Source of the DNA: Phycisphaerae bacterium
GTDB lineage: Bacteria; Planctomycetota; Phycisphaerae; WQYP01
Assembly: GCA_013044065.1 (NCBI GenBank)
Contig: JABEVA010000357.1
Coordinates: forward strand, 1-20,945
DNA: 20,945 nucleotides
Direction of reading: 5' to 3'
Shown: positions 1 through 8,536 of the stretch, piece by piece
Position numbering within the stretch: the first letter of the stretch is position 1
Layout: every line of letters starts with the position of its first letter
Position numbers and translations under genes: made by a program
The notes under the pieces: generated by a model
The model's input: the letters and a program-made list of their open reading frames with translations, nothing else
Databases searched by the model: none
What the model was told of the DNA's origin: nothing

Positions 1-195
1 ACAATCTCGACGAGCCTCCGCTTGCTGCACGCGGCGATCGCCGTCTACCAGTTGCCACTGGCTCGCCGAAAATTCTCACGGGCGGTTCGTCAGGGCTGCT
101 TTACGACACGTTATAGTCGCATCCTCCTTAGACGACCAGCGCCATTTTTTCCCGCATTAAAGCCTTCACCAAGAGCGGTTCCCCATGACACCGCA

Positions 196-1620
196 TCATC
201 GCCCATCGGAACGTGGCGCGGCATGAGCGAGCTTCAGTGCGCCCCGCTCCATCGGCTCGGCAACGATAGCGTCGAGATCCGCCACGCGCTGGTTCTGGTC
301 GGTCTGAAGATCGACTATGGTCTGCTGAATTTGCAGCATGGTTTGGTTCGGCCCAAGCTGCTGATCCGCCGAAGCTCCACCTTGTTGGTAGGCCGCACGT
401 GTCAGAGCAGCCAGCATCCGCCAGCGCGGCAGAATATGGCCGCGAAAAAGCCGCAATTGGCGATGATCATTGCGCAGGGCAATCAGGTCAATAAGCAGTC
501 GGGAGGCCAGGTTGTTATATTGCTCTCGCCACGAAGCGCGGGTGGCGCGAAGTTGGTCCCGGGCCTGCCGAATGGAGGCATCAATGGCCTGATAGCGCAG
601 CGCCGGCACCACCAACGCCCCGGTAATATTCTGTACCGTGCCCTCCAGCGACGTGGACAGGCCAAGGGCGAAATTAGGGATATATTGCATTTTCGCGCGG
701 CGCATGCTGATACGGCCCGCCGCCGCGAGCTTCCCAAGCGCCTGGAGCTTCGGATTGCGACGTACCGCCATGGCCAAGAGTTGCTCATTACTCCGAGCCG
801 GTACCGGCACTCTGGCAACGGCCTGCGATGGCTTAAGCGGCGTGTTGGCCGGTCGGCCCAAAAGAGCGTTAAGGGCCGCCAGTTGTCGCGGCAGTTGCTG
901 GGTAAGTTCCAAGGTGCCGCTGCGCAGCAAATCAAGACGATTTTGGCCGGAGAGCCACCGCTGCAGCCGGACGGTGCCGGTTTTGATCCCGGCTCTATTC
1001 AGGGCAATCACACTCTGCAACAACGATTGCCGTCGCCTGACCAATTCCAGCAGAACGGCGGTTCGCGTGTAGCCATACCAGGCATCCAGCACGTTGCGCC
1101 GGAGTGCAAAGCACATCGACCGATAATTCCATTCGGCTGCTACAGCGCGCAACAACGCGGCTTTGGCATCAGCGGATAACTTGGACGGCCATTTGACATC
1201 GGCGCTGCCCATATTGGCCGCCCCCGCAGTGGTGTTGGCCAGGGAAGCCGACCCGCGGCTTAACAAGGTGCCCGCGTTGAGCATCAGGGTGGTGGTTTGG
1301 GTTCCGGCCTGCGGAATGTTTTCAATGGCCACACGCCATTGCCAATAGTATTGCTGCACCTGTGGGTTATTGCGCAGCGCATAATGCACCAATTGACCGG
1401 GTGTGGCGTTGAATGGCAAGGGCGATGGATGGCGCTGGGCGTAGGGCTTGGCAAAGGGCCGCCCGGCAACTTGGGCTTGTCGCCGCAATTGGGCTTCACC
1501 CGCCGGATGTACCGTGCAGCCTGCCAGACTAACGCCAGCCGCCAGAGCCACGACCAATAGCCATAGGCCTAATTTACACCGTTGGCCCACAGCCTTAAAG
1601 GATGGCACATTCAACATCAT
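196..1620 (-). CDS. cusC: TolC/CusC-type outer-membrane efflux lipoprotein
   Basis: Outer-membrane channel of the tripartite metal-efflux pump whose inner-membrane and adaptor parts are encoded immediately upstream. The 474-residue length fits the TolC/OMF family (about 450-490). Residues 17-35 form a signal peptide ending in the lipobox LAGC, so Cys35 would be lipidated as in CusC. The rest is helical, Gln/Ala/Leu/Arg-rich sequence in two similar halves, as expected for the duplicated OEP domain. The ATG overlaps the cusA stop as ATGA, and an AGGAG lies 7 bases before it, inside the cusA end, which points to translational coupling. The family assignment is solid. The CusC name rests on the neighbours, because substrate cannot be read from an OMF sequence. 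Confidence 0.87.
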   Translation of the reverse strand: MMLNVPSFKAVGQRCKLGLWLLVVALAAGVSLAGCTVHPAGEAQLRRQAQVAGRPFAKPYAQRHPSPLPFNATPGQLVHYALRNNPQVQQYYWQWRVAIENIPQAGTQTTTLMLNAGTLLSRGSASLANTTAGAANMGSADVKWPSKLSADAKAALLRAVAAEWNYRSMCFALRRNVLDAWYGYTRTAVLLELVRRRQSLLQSVIALNRAGIKTGTVRLQRWLSGQNRLDLLRSGTLELTQQLPRQLAALNALLGRPANTPLKPSQAVARVPVPARSNEQLLAMAVRRNPKLQALGKLAAAGRISMRRAKMQYIPNFALGLSTSLEGTVQNITGALVVPALRYQAIDASIRQARDQLRATRASWREQYNNLASRLLIDLIALRNDHRQLRLFRGHILPRWRMLAALTRAAYQQGGASADQQLGPNQTMLQIQQTIVDLQTDQNQRVADLDAIVAEPMERGALKLAHAAPRSDGR

Positions 1621-4600
1621 ATATTCGCTCCTGTTTCAGGATTGGGTTCGCCTGGGACCGGCGGTAGCGTTTTCCATCGTTTCCGAAGCTGCCGCGCCAT
1701 CACGATGTAATACAAGGCCGGCAGCACCAGCAATTCCAAAATAAACGCCGTACCCAGGCCCCCGATCATGGGTGCCGCCAAGCGTCGCATCACCGAACCC
1801 CCCGCACCTGTGGCCCACAGCAGCGGGGTCAAACCGACCAGCGCCGCACAGGCGGTCATGGTCTGCGGACGGATGCGCCGCACCGCCCCGGTATAAACGG
1901 CGTCGAAAAGGTCGCGTTGGTTTTTAAGCCGGCCATCCTTCTGCGCCTGCTTAAAACTGACATCCAGATACAACAGCAGCACCATTCCCATTTCCACCGT
2001 TAATCCACCCAGGGCGATAATGCCCACCCACACCGCTACCGATAGCTGGTAGTGCAGGAAATACAACGTCCATATCGCCCCCACCAGGCCGAAGGGAACG
2101 GATAAAAGTACGCCCAGCACGCGGCCCAGACTGCCGGTGGAGACCAGCAGCAGAATGAAAATGATCAATAACACCATGGGCACCACCAGTTCCAAGCGGG
2201 CGTTGGCCTCCTGAATCTGTTTGTACAAGCCGATCCACTCATACGTGTAACCCGTGGGCAACCGGACACCGCGACGGATGGCGGCGTTGGCTCGTTGAAC
2301 GTAACCGACGGTATTACCGGTGGCAGTGGTGATGTTGACGTAATTGACGGTCATCGCATTTTGGCTGTCAATCTCGGGTGGACCCGCGGCGTAATGGATT
2401 TTGGCGATCATGCCCAGCGTGATCACACCCCCATCCGGCGTGGCAATGGGAAGTTCCTGGAGTGCCGAGGCGTTGCCGCGCAGCTTGCGAAAATAGCGGA
2501 TGCTGATGGGCAGACGCTGCAAACCCCGCACCATGGTACTCACCGGCTCGCCGCCGACGGCCATGGTGATGATGCGTTGCACCGCCGCCTGGGTCAGGCC
2601 GTAGCGCATGGCCTGCAACCGGTTGATATGGATATCCAGGTAATAACCTCCCAGGGGCTGATTGGCGATGGCGCTGTCGGTGCCGGGTACGCCTTGAAGC
2701 AGTTGCGCTATCTGATTGGAAACCCGGCCCAACACCTTGAGATTTTCGCCGAAGATGCGCATGCCCAGCAGGGTCTTACTGCCGGTGTTGGTCATATTGA
2801 CGCGATTGGCAATAGGCATGGTCCAATACGCTGCAACGCCGGGAATTTTCAAGGCCTCGTTTAGCCCCTCTCTATGCTTTCCGCCGGCGCTCGTCCAGCC
2901 GGCCATGAGTTGGCTTAAAGAGAGATGGGCATGGCCTGGCCAGAAGGTGTGCCGCAGCGGCCACGAAAGCCAATGCGGCCAGTGGTCATAAAACCGCGCC
3001 ACCCGCACCACGGGCCAATCGGTCCGGCGTTTAAGCCGGATGATGGTATCAATCATGTTCAGTGGAGCCGAATCGGTGGCGGTATCGGCCCGGCCAATCT
3101 GCCCCCATACGCTTTTCACCTCCGGGAAACTTTTAATGATCTTGTCGCTCTGCTCCAACACGTAACCCGCCTCACCAATACTTATACCAGGATACGTGGT
3201 GGGCATATATTCCAGATCACCTTCATAAAGCGGTGGCGTGAACTGCGTGCCCAAATGAGTCCAGGGCCAGTAAATGGAAATGCACAACGCCGCAGCCGCT
3301 ACCAGCAGCAGCCACCGCCAGGCCATGGCCGTGTTAAACACCGGACGAAACCCCTTCTGCAGCCACCTGCTGACCAGATTGTGCTGTTCGTGAATGATCT
3401 TCTGCGGCAGCACCAGCATCGCCGCCAGAACAAACCAGCCCCCAACCATCCACCATTGGTAGCGGGCCAATACCCTACTGTGGCCAACGGCCGCATCCAG
3501 GCCGATCACCGGCAGAACCATAATTGCCAATGCCGTAGACCACTGCAGCCACCATGGCCACGACCTCGGAAACAACCGCGGCGTCACAAAATAAATCATT
3601 AAAATGGGGACGACCGTAATGGAAAGCACCGCTGCGGCACCGATGGCAAACGTCTTGGTCAATGCCAGCGGGCCAAACATTTTGCCGCTTTCACCAGGTA
3701 AAATAAAAATCGGCAGAAAACTGATGGTGATAATCAACAGGCTGAAAAATAGTGCCGGCCCGACTTCTTGGGCCGCCTCCAGCATCAGCTTGGACCGCGG
3801 ACGTGGATCTCGGCCTGCCGCCGCCCCCTGCTCGTCTCGATTGATCTGCTGGTGGGCATTTTCAATCATCACGATCGAACTGTCCACCACCACCCCAATG
3901 GCAATGGCGATACCGCTAAGACTCATGATATTGGCGCTCACACCCAGCCAATAGAGAATCGCCAGGCTGATAATCATGCTGGCCGGAATTACAACAATGG
4001 CCACCAAACCGCTGCGTCCGTGCCATAAAAACAAAAGGCACACGGCCGCCACCACAATCATTTCCTCCAGCAGCGTGTCGGAGAGTGTATGAATTGAACG
4101 GTTAATGAGGTTATCCCGGTCGTAGCCGGTTTTGACCAACACACCGGGTGGCAGGCTCGTAGAGAGGGTGGCTAATTTCCTTTTTACCCGTTGCACCACC
4201 CGATATGTGTCCGCGCCGGAACGCACCACCACAATCCCGCCTACCACCTGCCCGCGCCCGTTCCAATCCAGAATTCCCTGCCGCTGCCGGCCGGCAATTT
4301 GCACTGTGGCCACGTCGCGTAGCGGAAGCGGCGTACCATCAGGGGCTTGTGCCACGGGAACGTTTTCGAGTTGCCTTTGATTTCTCAAATATCCCCGGCT
4401 GCGCACCAGATACTGCAATTCGCCAATGTCCACGGTCGCGCCGCCAACATCGTTATTGGATTTTTGAATAGCGTCGGCCACCTGCTCCACTGTCAGGTGG
4501 TAGGCTCGAAGCCGGTTGGGATTCACCACCACCTGATATTCTTTGGCAAAGCCGCCTATTCCTGCCACCTCCGCCACGCCCGGGACCGCGTCGAGCTGAT

Positions 4601-5258
4601 AACGCACGAACCAGTCCTGCAGGGAGCGCAACTGTCCGAGGTTGATATTGCTGGACACCAGAGGCCGGCCCGACAGCGGCGATTTTCCGGGGCGGTCAAA
4701 GGCCCGCACCAGCACCAGTTGTGACCGGCGGGCAGCGGGCACTTGCTGCCGATGGACATACCAACGATTGCTTTGCGGATCGTGCCAGATTCCTCCGGGA
4801 TGCGTTTTGCAATACCAGCCGGGATAGAGCACGTACTGATACGCCCACCCGGCCCCGGTGGCGTCCGGACCAAGTTGCGGGGTTACCCCTCTGGGCAGCA
4901 AGGCCTTGGCGGCATCCAGATACTCCAGCACCACGTTGCGGGCCCAGTACACATTGGTGCCGTTCTTAAAGACCACCGTTACCAGGGAATACTCGAACAT
5001 GCTTTGGCCGCGCACGGCCGTAACATCGGGTACGTGAATGAGTTGGGTTTCCAGCGGATAGGTCACCTGTTTGTCCACCACCCCCGGCGTCTGGCCGGCA
5101 TAATTGGTCAGGACCAGCACCTGTACGTCGGAAAGATCGGGCACGGCGTCGAGCTTGCTTTGAAAAGCGGCCCAGCCTGCCGCCACCATTATCCCCACAG
5201 CCACCAGCAGCACCACAAAGCGGTTGTGAATCGCGATTTCTATAATCCTGCGTATCAT
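1617..5258 (-). CDS. cusA: CusA-like heavy-metal RND efflux pump (Cu/Ag)
   Basis: Inner-membrane proton-driven RND transporter. The start MIRRIIEIAIHNRF and the TM4 motif VVVDSSIVMIENA (Asp459) are typical of the HME-RND family. Met685 (in EYMPTTYPG), Met735 (in APLNMID) and Met822 (in NRVNM) align by context with the three Met that bind Cu(I)/Ag(I) in E. coli CusA (573, 623, 672); the 50-residue spacing of the first pair is identical. Glu1089 in TM10 matches the relay Glu, but the relay Lys of E. coli CusA appears to be Gln1132. At 1213 residues it is about 150 longer than usual. Extra blocks lie at about 146-206, 565-640 (two hydrophobic stretches) and 747-795 (His-rich). The ATG overlaps the cusB stop as ATGA. 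Copper/silver is preferred over zinc/cobalt because of the Met triad. Confidence 0.93.
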   Translation of the reverse strand: MIRRIIEIAIHNRFVVLLVAVGIMVAAGWAAFQSKLDAVPDLSDVQVLVLTNYAGQTPGVVDKQVTYPLETQLIHVPDVTAVRGQSMFEYSLVTVVFKNGTNVYWARNVVLEYLDAAKALLPRGVTPQLGPDATGAGWAYQYVLYPGWYCKTHPGGIWHDPQSNRWYVHRQQVPAARRSQLVLVRAFDRPGKSPLSGRPLVSSNINLGQLRSLQDWFVRYQLDAVPGVAEVAGIGGFAKEYQVVVNPNRLRAYHLTVEQVADAIQKSNNDVGGATVDIGELQYLVRSRGYLRNQRQLENVPVAQAPDGTPLPLRDVATVQIAGRQRQGILDWNGRGQVVGGIVVVRSGADTYRVVQRVKRKLATLSTSLPPGVLVKTGYDRDNLINRSIHTLSDTLLEEMIVVAAVCLLFLWHGRSGLVAIVVIPASMIISLAILYWLGVSANIMSLSGIAIAIGVVVDSSIVMIENAHQQINRDEQGAAAGRDPRPRSKLMLEAAQEVGPALFFSLLIITISFLPIFILPGESGKMFGPLALTKTFAIGAAAVLSITVVPILMIYFVTPRLFPRSWPWWLQWSTALAIMVLPVIGLDAAVGHSRVLARYQWWMVGGWFVLAAMLVLPQKIIHEQHNLVSRWLQKGFRPVFNTAMAWRWLLLVAAAALCISIYWPWTHLGTQFTPPLYEGDLEYMPTTYPGISIGEAGYVLEQSDKIIKSFPEVKSVWGQIGRADTATDSAPLNMIDTIIRLKRRTDWPVVRVARFYDHWPHWLSWPLRHTFWPGHAHLSLSQLMAGWTSAGGKHREGLNEALKIPGVAAYWTMPIANRVNMTNTGSKTLLGMRIFGENLKVLGRVSNQIAQLLQGVPGTDSAIANQPLGGYYLDIHINRLQAMRYGLTQAAVQRIITMAVGGEPVSTMVRGLQRLPISIRYFRKLRGNASALQELPIATPDGGVITLGMIAKIHYAAGPPEIDSQNAMTVNYVNITTATGNTVGYVQRANAAIRRGVRLPTGYTYEWIGLYKQIQEANARLELVVPMVLLIIFILLLVSTGSLGRVLGVLLSVPFGLVGAIWTLYFLHYQLSVAVWVGIIALGGLTVEMGMVLLLYLDVSFKQAQKDGRLKNQRDLFDAVYTGAVRRIRPQTMTACAALVGLTPLLWATGAGGSVMRRLAAPMIGGLGTAFILELLVLPALYYIVMARQLRKRWKTLPPVPGEPNPETGANI

Positions 5259-6586
5259 GAACCGGCCTTTCGCTTGGGTGACACCTGCGGAATAAAGCGG
5301 GCCTTGATCTGATTGAGTTGCGACTCCACATCGATCAGGAACTGCCCGTTGGTAACCACCTTTTGGCCCTTTTTCAGACCGGAGAACACCTGGACCACAC
5401 CGCGCCCGCCGCGTAGGCCGGTCTTAACGGCTACCGGATCAAAATGGCCGGGCGACACTTCCACAAACACCAGCTTGCCTGTACCCATGTTCATCACCGC
5501 CACGCGCGGAACCAGAAGGCACCGCGGAACCGGCGTGGTATGTATCTCCGCAAGGGCGTACATGCCGGGACGCAGTTGTCCCAGGCGATTGTTCAAAACA
5601 ATGCGCACGGTGGTGTTATGGAACCTCGAATTCTCATACCGATCGATGAAAATGAGCTTTCCGGTAAAGGTACGCCCCGGCAGCGCCGCAAAAGTGGAGG
5701 TCACACGCTCGCCCCGGCGAATCCACGACAATTGATTGTCCAACACTCGGACATTAAGCCACACGGTCTCAAGGTTCTCAATTCGCATGATGGTCGTGCC
5801 CGACTTGACGAAGGATTTCTGCTCAACTTGCACATCCGTGAGGGTGCCGGTGCTCGGGCTATAAAAGGTAATATACGTTTGAGCATGAAGCGTCTCCTGA
5901 ATGTTTTGAATTTGCGAGCCGTTCACACCCAGGAATTTCAGCCGATGTTCGATGGATCGCAAGAGTTCCTCAGCCTCGCGTGTGGCTCCGAGCTCACGCG
6001 ACTTTTGCAGGGCAATTGCGGATTTCCGCGCCGCAATTAGCTCTTCCTCCGCAGTCACAATGGCCGGACTGTAAAGCGTGAATAGCTTTTGGCCTTTGCG
6101 CACGGCAGTGCCATTGGTGGTGGCATAGAGTTTGCCAATCCAGCCATCGGTCCGAAGATTGATGCTCCAACGATTTGGGGCGGCGGCTTGCAAATAGCCG
6201 ACCGTCCGAATCGTTTTTCGCAGCACACCCTCCCGCACCGTCGCGGTTTGAATTCCCATATTCTGAGCCATAACCGGATTCACCCGTACCCGCCCCGCCG
6301 GAGCTGATTTTGTTGTGGAACCGTAGACCGGAATTAATTTCATCCCCATGGAACTAATTCCCGGCATTTTAGAGATGGATGACGGCCCAACCATCGGATC
6401 CCACCAATACAATATTTTCCGTTGGGAACTGCGGGCTGCCGCGCTACCTCCGACCACCTTTGCGGTGCCGGTTGTTAATCCCATCCAACGGCTGATCGGG
6501 CGATGATTCCACGCCCCTACCGCTATCCCGATGAGTATGCTCACGCTTATTGTTGCAATTACCAGCAGTGTCTTGAAAATCTTCAT
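5255..6586 (-). CDS. cusB: CusB-like periplasmic adaptor of the metal RND pump
   Basis: Membrane-fusion protein linking the RND pump to the outer-membrane channel. I chose the ATG at 6586 (MKIFKTLLVI, 443 residues) because CGAGGA stands 4 bases ahead of it; the reading frame is open 22 codons further up without a comparable site. Residues 5-25 are a membrane anchor. Residues 58-88 (YWWDPMVGPSS...MGMKLIPVY) form the small heavy-metal-binding domain of CusB-type adaptors, with Met65, Met80 and Met82 where E. coli CusB has its Cu/Ag-binding Met. A barrel-sandwich and beta-barrel adaptor body follows. The stop overlaps the cusA start (ATGA). The Met-based domain supports Cu(I)/Ag(I) as the cargo. 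Confidence 0.92.
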   Translation of the reverse strand: MKIFKTLLVIATISVSILIGIAVGAWNHRPISRWMGLTTGTAKVVGGSAAARSSQRKILYWWDPMVGPSSISKMPGISSMGMKLIPVYGSTTKSAPAGRVRVNPVMAQNMGIQTATVREGVLRKTIRTVGYLQAAAPNRWSINLRTDGWIGKLYATTNGTAVRKGQKLFTLYSPAIVTAEEELIAARKSAIALQKSRELGATREAEELLRSIEHRLKFLGVNGSQIQNIQETLHAQTYITFYSPSTGTLTDVQVEQKSFVKSGTTIMRIENLETVWLNVRVLDNQLSWIRRGERVTSTFAALPGRTFTGKLIFIDRYENSRFHNTTVRIVLNNRLGQLRPGMYALAEIHTTPVPRCLLVPRVAVMNMGTGKLVFVEVSPGHFDPVAVKTGLRGGRGVVQVFSGLKKGQKVVTNGQFLIDVESQLNQIKARFIPQVSPKRKAGS

Positions 6587-6628
6587 GCCATCCTCGGTCT
6601 TAATAATAGCCCATGGTCCACGCCAACA

Positions 6629-6645
6629 GCGGCACCACGTGCCGC
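6629..6645 (-). other. Perfect hairpin between the small exported gene and cusB
   Basis: A 7-bp perfect inverted repeat (GCGGCAC / GTGCCGC) with a 3-base loop lies in the 95-bp gap ahead of cusB, about 43 bases before its ATG. No T-run follows, so it is not an intrinsic terminator. It could stabilise or process the operon mRNA. The function is inferred only. Confidence 0.4.
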
Positions 6646-6668
6646 CAGGCATTCACAACTAATCACAA

Positions 6669-6680
6669 CATATCGATATG
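6669..6680. other. 12-bp AT-rich palindrome next to a stop codon
   Basis: CATATCGATATG is a perfect palindrome ending one base from the stop codon of the small Cys/Met-rich gene, in the gap before cusB. It could be an operator half-site or chance. No second copy was noticed in the window. Confidence 0.25.
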
Positions 6681-6681
6681 A

Positions 6682-7125
6682 CTATATTAGTAGGACGCAT
6701 TTACGACGCAAAGAAGCTATCGCAAAACCCGCGACCCCGGAATTGAACCTGTGGTATGGCGGCGGGCCTGAATTCAAGACGAGGGTCCTTACCGCCGAGG
6801 ACCCGGCCAGCTCCGGATGGACCAGATACGGTGTTATATCAGTCGAGGCGGTGGTGGCGGCCGGTTTCCGCGGCTGTATCATGGGGCATCTGGGAGGTTT
6901 TGGATGCTGACCGGCACTAGCCGGGCACGTCCGATGCGCCCCGCCGGGCATGACCGCCATCATCCTGGAATTCATCATTGCGCAGCGACAGCATTTCCGC
7001 ACGTTGGAATCACGCGCAGCCCGGCACACGCCTGTGGTCACCACAGTTGGAAATGCCACCCCAAAGACCAAAGTCAACGCCATCAGCTGGCGGATCGGCC
7101 AAAGTAATATCCTGATGCTGGTCAT
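6682..7125 (-). CDS. Small exported Cys/Met-rich protein, putative metal binder
   Basis: 147 residues; I do not recognise a named family. Residues 5-36 look like a signal peptide (hydrophobic core MALTLVFGVAFPTVV, then Cys34-Arg-Ala). The next stretch has a tight cluster of soft-metal ligands: Cys45, Cys46, Cys48, Met50, Met51, Met55, Met56 and Met59, followed by Cys67, Cys80 and Met82. The C-terminal half is Pro/Ser/Thr-rich and low in motifs. It lies between another small exported gene (71-bp gap) and cusB (95-bp gap) on the same strand, so it is probably in the efflux operon. A periplasmic or lipid-anchored Cu/Ag-binding role is inferred from composition and position. Only a weak ribosome site (GAG, 6 bases) precedes the ATG; a start at Met15 is possible. 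Confidence 0.6.
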   Translation of the reverse strand: MTSIRILLWPIRQLMALTLVFGVAFPTVVTTGVCRAARDSNVRKCCRCAMMNSRMMAVMPGGAHRTCPASAGQHPKPPRCPMIQPRKPAATTASTDITPYLVHPELAGSSAVRTLVLNSGPPPYHRFNSGVAGFAIASLRRKCVLLI

Positions 7126-7196
7126 GTCAACTCACATAAAGATGTGCATCTATGAAGCCCCAGGCCTATTTACCACGGTGCCCCATGCGGTGAATA

Positions 7197-7589
7197 TCAA
7201 TGATGCAACTGATCCCGCAATTGAACGCTCATCCACATGCCGCCCATTTTCCACCAGATTTTCTTCGGAAAAATCGTATCATCGACCGAGTCCATTCTCC
7301 CCGTAACTTTGATGATTTTCCCCACATACGCGGCCAAAGGAGCCGGATTCGTCAAAAGTGTCCACGCCCGGCCGTTAACCACAATACCCGCCGGAAGGCC
7401 GCTGGCCAGGCACCTTTTGCCGCAGGTCTTACCATGGGTCCGGCCCTTCATCTGCATGGTGCTGTAACAGGCCATATCCAATAATTCACCCTTGACGGTT
7501 ACTTGCTTTGGCATGGCCGCATGGGCCGGCATCCCCGCCCCCACCACCAGCATCATGGCCGTCATGATGGAAAAAGCCATTTTGTGCAT
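7197..7589 (-). CDS. Small secreted protein with conserved Cys motif
   Basis: 130 residues from the ATG at 7589, chosen because AGGAG lies 8 bases upstream and a clean signal peptide follows (hydrophobic core to about residue 22, cleavage after AHA at 24). The mature part has a G-E-L-L-D-M-A-C-Y segment (Cys41) and an H-G-K-T-C-G-K-R-C segment (Cys56, Cys60). A beta-rich tail follows (VVNGRAWTLL, GKIIKVTGR) that resembles small OB-like domains. From memory, similar D-x-A-C-Y ... K-x-C-x-x-x-C proteins occur in planctomycetes without assigned function. It is the first gene of the efflux operon, behind an ECF-type promoter candidate, so a role in periplasmic metal handling is likely but unproven. 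Confidence 0.75.
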   Translation of the reverse strand: MHKMAFSIMTAMMLVVGAGMPAHAAMPKQVTVKGELLDMACYSTMQMKGRTHGKTCGKRCLASGLPAGIVVNGRAWTLLTNPAPLAAYVGKIIKVTGRMDSVDDTIFPKKIWWKMGGMWMSVQLRDQLHH

Positions 7590-7661
7590 CCGCAAAGCTC
7601 CTGCTGAAGCAACATTCTTATGCGCCCACCGCCAAACGCATAGCGGCGGCTCCACAGCTTA

Positions 7662-7689
7662 CAACGAAGCTCAAGGCCCAAAAAGTTCC
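7662..7689 (-). promoter_or_regulatory. ECF-sigma type promoter of the efflux operon
   Basis: On the minus strand GGAACTT (7689-7683) is followed after 16 bases by CGTTG (7666-7662), the usual layout of ECF-dependent promoters (GAAC at -35, CGT at -10). An A-rich stretch lies just upstream of the -35. Transcription would begin near 7655, about 65 bases ahead of the ATG at 7589. The -35 area, GAACTTTTTGG, is repeated with one change at the other candidate near 9267-9291. Confidence 0.6.
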
Positions 7690-7715
7690 AAACCTTTCAT
7701 TTTTTCTGCAGGTAC

Positions 7716-7729
7716 GGCCTGATCAGGCC
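7716..7729. promoter_or_regulatory. 14-bp perfect palindrome upstream of the efflux promoter
   Basis: GGCCTGATCAGGCC is a perfect palindrome 26 bases upstream of the -35 element of the efflux-operon promoter candidate and about 105 bases behind the sigma gene. No T-tract follows on the minus strand, so an operator is as likely as an RNA hairpin. The role is inferred from position alone. Confidence 0.35.
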
Positions 7730-7833
7730 CACTCCAAAGGAAATTTCCCCGTTCCCTGCACTGCGGCCGGTAAAACAGACACGGATTGACAAGTTAAGAT
7801 CGACTCCGGCACAGCGGCTGCCGCCGATGGCTT

Positions 7834-8430
7834 TTATACTGTCGGCCTTTTAAGATGCCGGCCACCTCTTGGGAATTGGTCGGTAAGCAACAAGCTTCGC
7901 AAAATGGCCCGGCCACGGCTAAGCCGCGAGCGAATAGTTCCCACCGGAACATCCAGAACTCCCGCCGACGTTTCATAGTCATAACCACCAATGTCCACCA
8001 GTAAAATAGCCCATCGCATTTCCTCAGGCAGTCCTCGGATGGCTCTTATCAGTTGTGCGTCGGACACACACTCCAGCAATTCATCAGGATGTTCAATCTC
8101 ATCTGATGCCGGCACCTCAGGCCAGGCCGCCCGCTCCGCAGGCTCCGTGGCCAAAGCCTCCAGGCTTATAACCTGCCCTTCGCCTGCGCGCCCCCGCCAC
8201 CGATCCGTCCAAGTGTGACGCAAAATAGTCAATAGCCACGGTTGGATGTTATTCTGGTTCTGTAGTGCAGGCAGCGCCCGGCTGGCCTTAAACAGGGTTT
8301 CCTGGGTAATATCCTCGGCTTCGGCGATATTGTGGGATAGCAGCATGGCACTGCGCAGCACCATGGCCCGGTGGGGCCACACCAGGCGGTAGAAATCAGT
8401 GCAGGTATCTTGCGATTCCGGAACGGCCAT
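7834..8430 (-). CDS. ECF-type RNA polymerase sigma factor
   Basis: 198 residues, normal for an ECF sigma with only regions 2 and 4. Region 2 is at about residues 15-80, including EAEDITQETLFKA (the usual D-x-T-Q-E-x-F core) and PWLLTILRHTWTDRWR. Region 4 is at about 125-180 (LPEEMRWAILLVDIGGYDYE, then GVLDVPVGTIRSRLSRGRAILR, a helix-turn-helix). The linker (about 85-120) is acidic. An in-frame stop 6 bases before the ATG fixes the start, although the ribosome site (AAAGGG) is unusually close. The gene follows the anti-sigma-like gene after 106 bases and precedes the efflux operon. It probably recognises the two GAACTT/CGTT promoters described here. Confidence 0.9.
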   Translation of the reverse strand: MAVPESQDTCTDFYRLVWPHRAMVLRSAMLLSHNIAEAEDITQETLFKASRALPALQNQNNIQPWLLTILRHTWTDRWRGRAGEGQVISLEALATEPAERAAWPEVPASDEIEHPDELLECVSDAQLIRAIRGLPEEMRWAILLVDIGGYDYETSAGVLDVPVGTIRSRLSRGRAILRSLLLTDQFPRGGRHLKRPTV

Positions 8431-8446
8431 TCCCTTTCAATTCCAT

Positions 8447-8474
8447 CGGGTAATCCATGGCAATTTTATACCCG
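8447..8474. promoter_or_regulatory. Inverted repeat with TATAAA ahead of the sigma gene
   Basis: CGGGTA and TACCCG form a 6-bp inverted repeat with a 16-base spacer. On the minus strand the spacer starts with TATAAAA and has CCATGG near its middle. It lies 17-44 bases upstream of the sigma ATG. It could be a second promoter/operator for the sigma gene; no good -35 was found, so the call is tentative. Confidence 0.25.
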
Positions 8475-8536
8475 ACTGCCGCCTCCATACCAATCGGAGG
8501 TGGCGGCTTGGCCGAAGGCTTGGTGAACCGGCCAAT

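Noticed and set aside
1..75. Minus-strand open frame running to the left edge, with protein-like composition
   Set aside because: Only about 25 codons after a stop at 76-78, with no start codon carrying a ribosome site; not enough to call a gene.
120..130. Perfect AAGGAGG directly followed by ATG on the minus strand
   Set aside because: The spacing to the ATG is zero and the frame ends after three codons, so no gene start is supported.
22..1179. Long plus-strand open frame (385 codons) opposite cusC
   Set aside because: It is the antisense shadow of a clear OMF gene; the protein has no recognisable motif and is Arg/Gln/Pro-rich as expected from complementary GC-biased codons.
2295..5312. 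Several plus-strand frames of 90-225 codons opposite cusA
   Set aside because: All are antisense to a well-supported RND pump and lack family motifs or ribosome sites.
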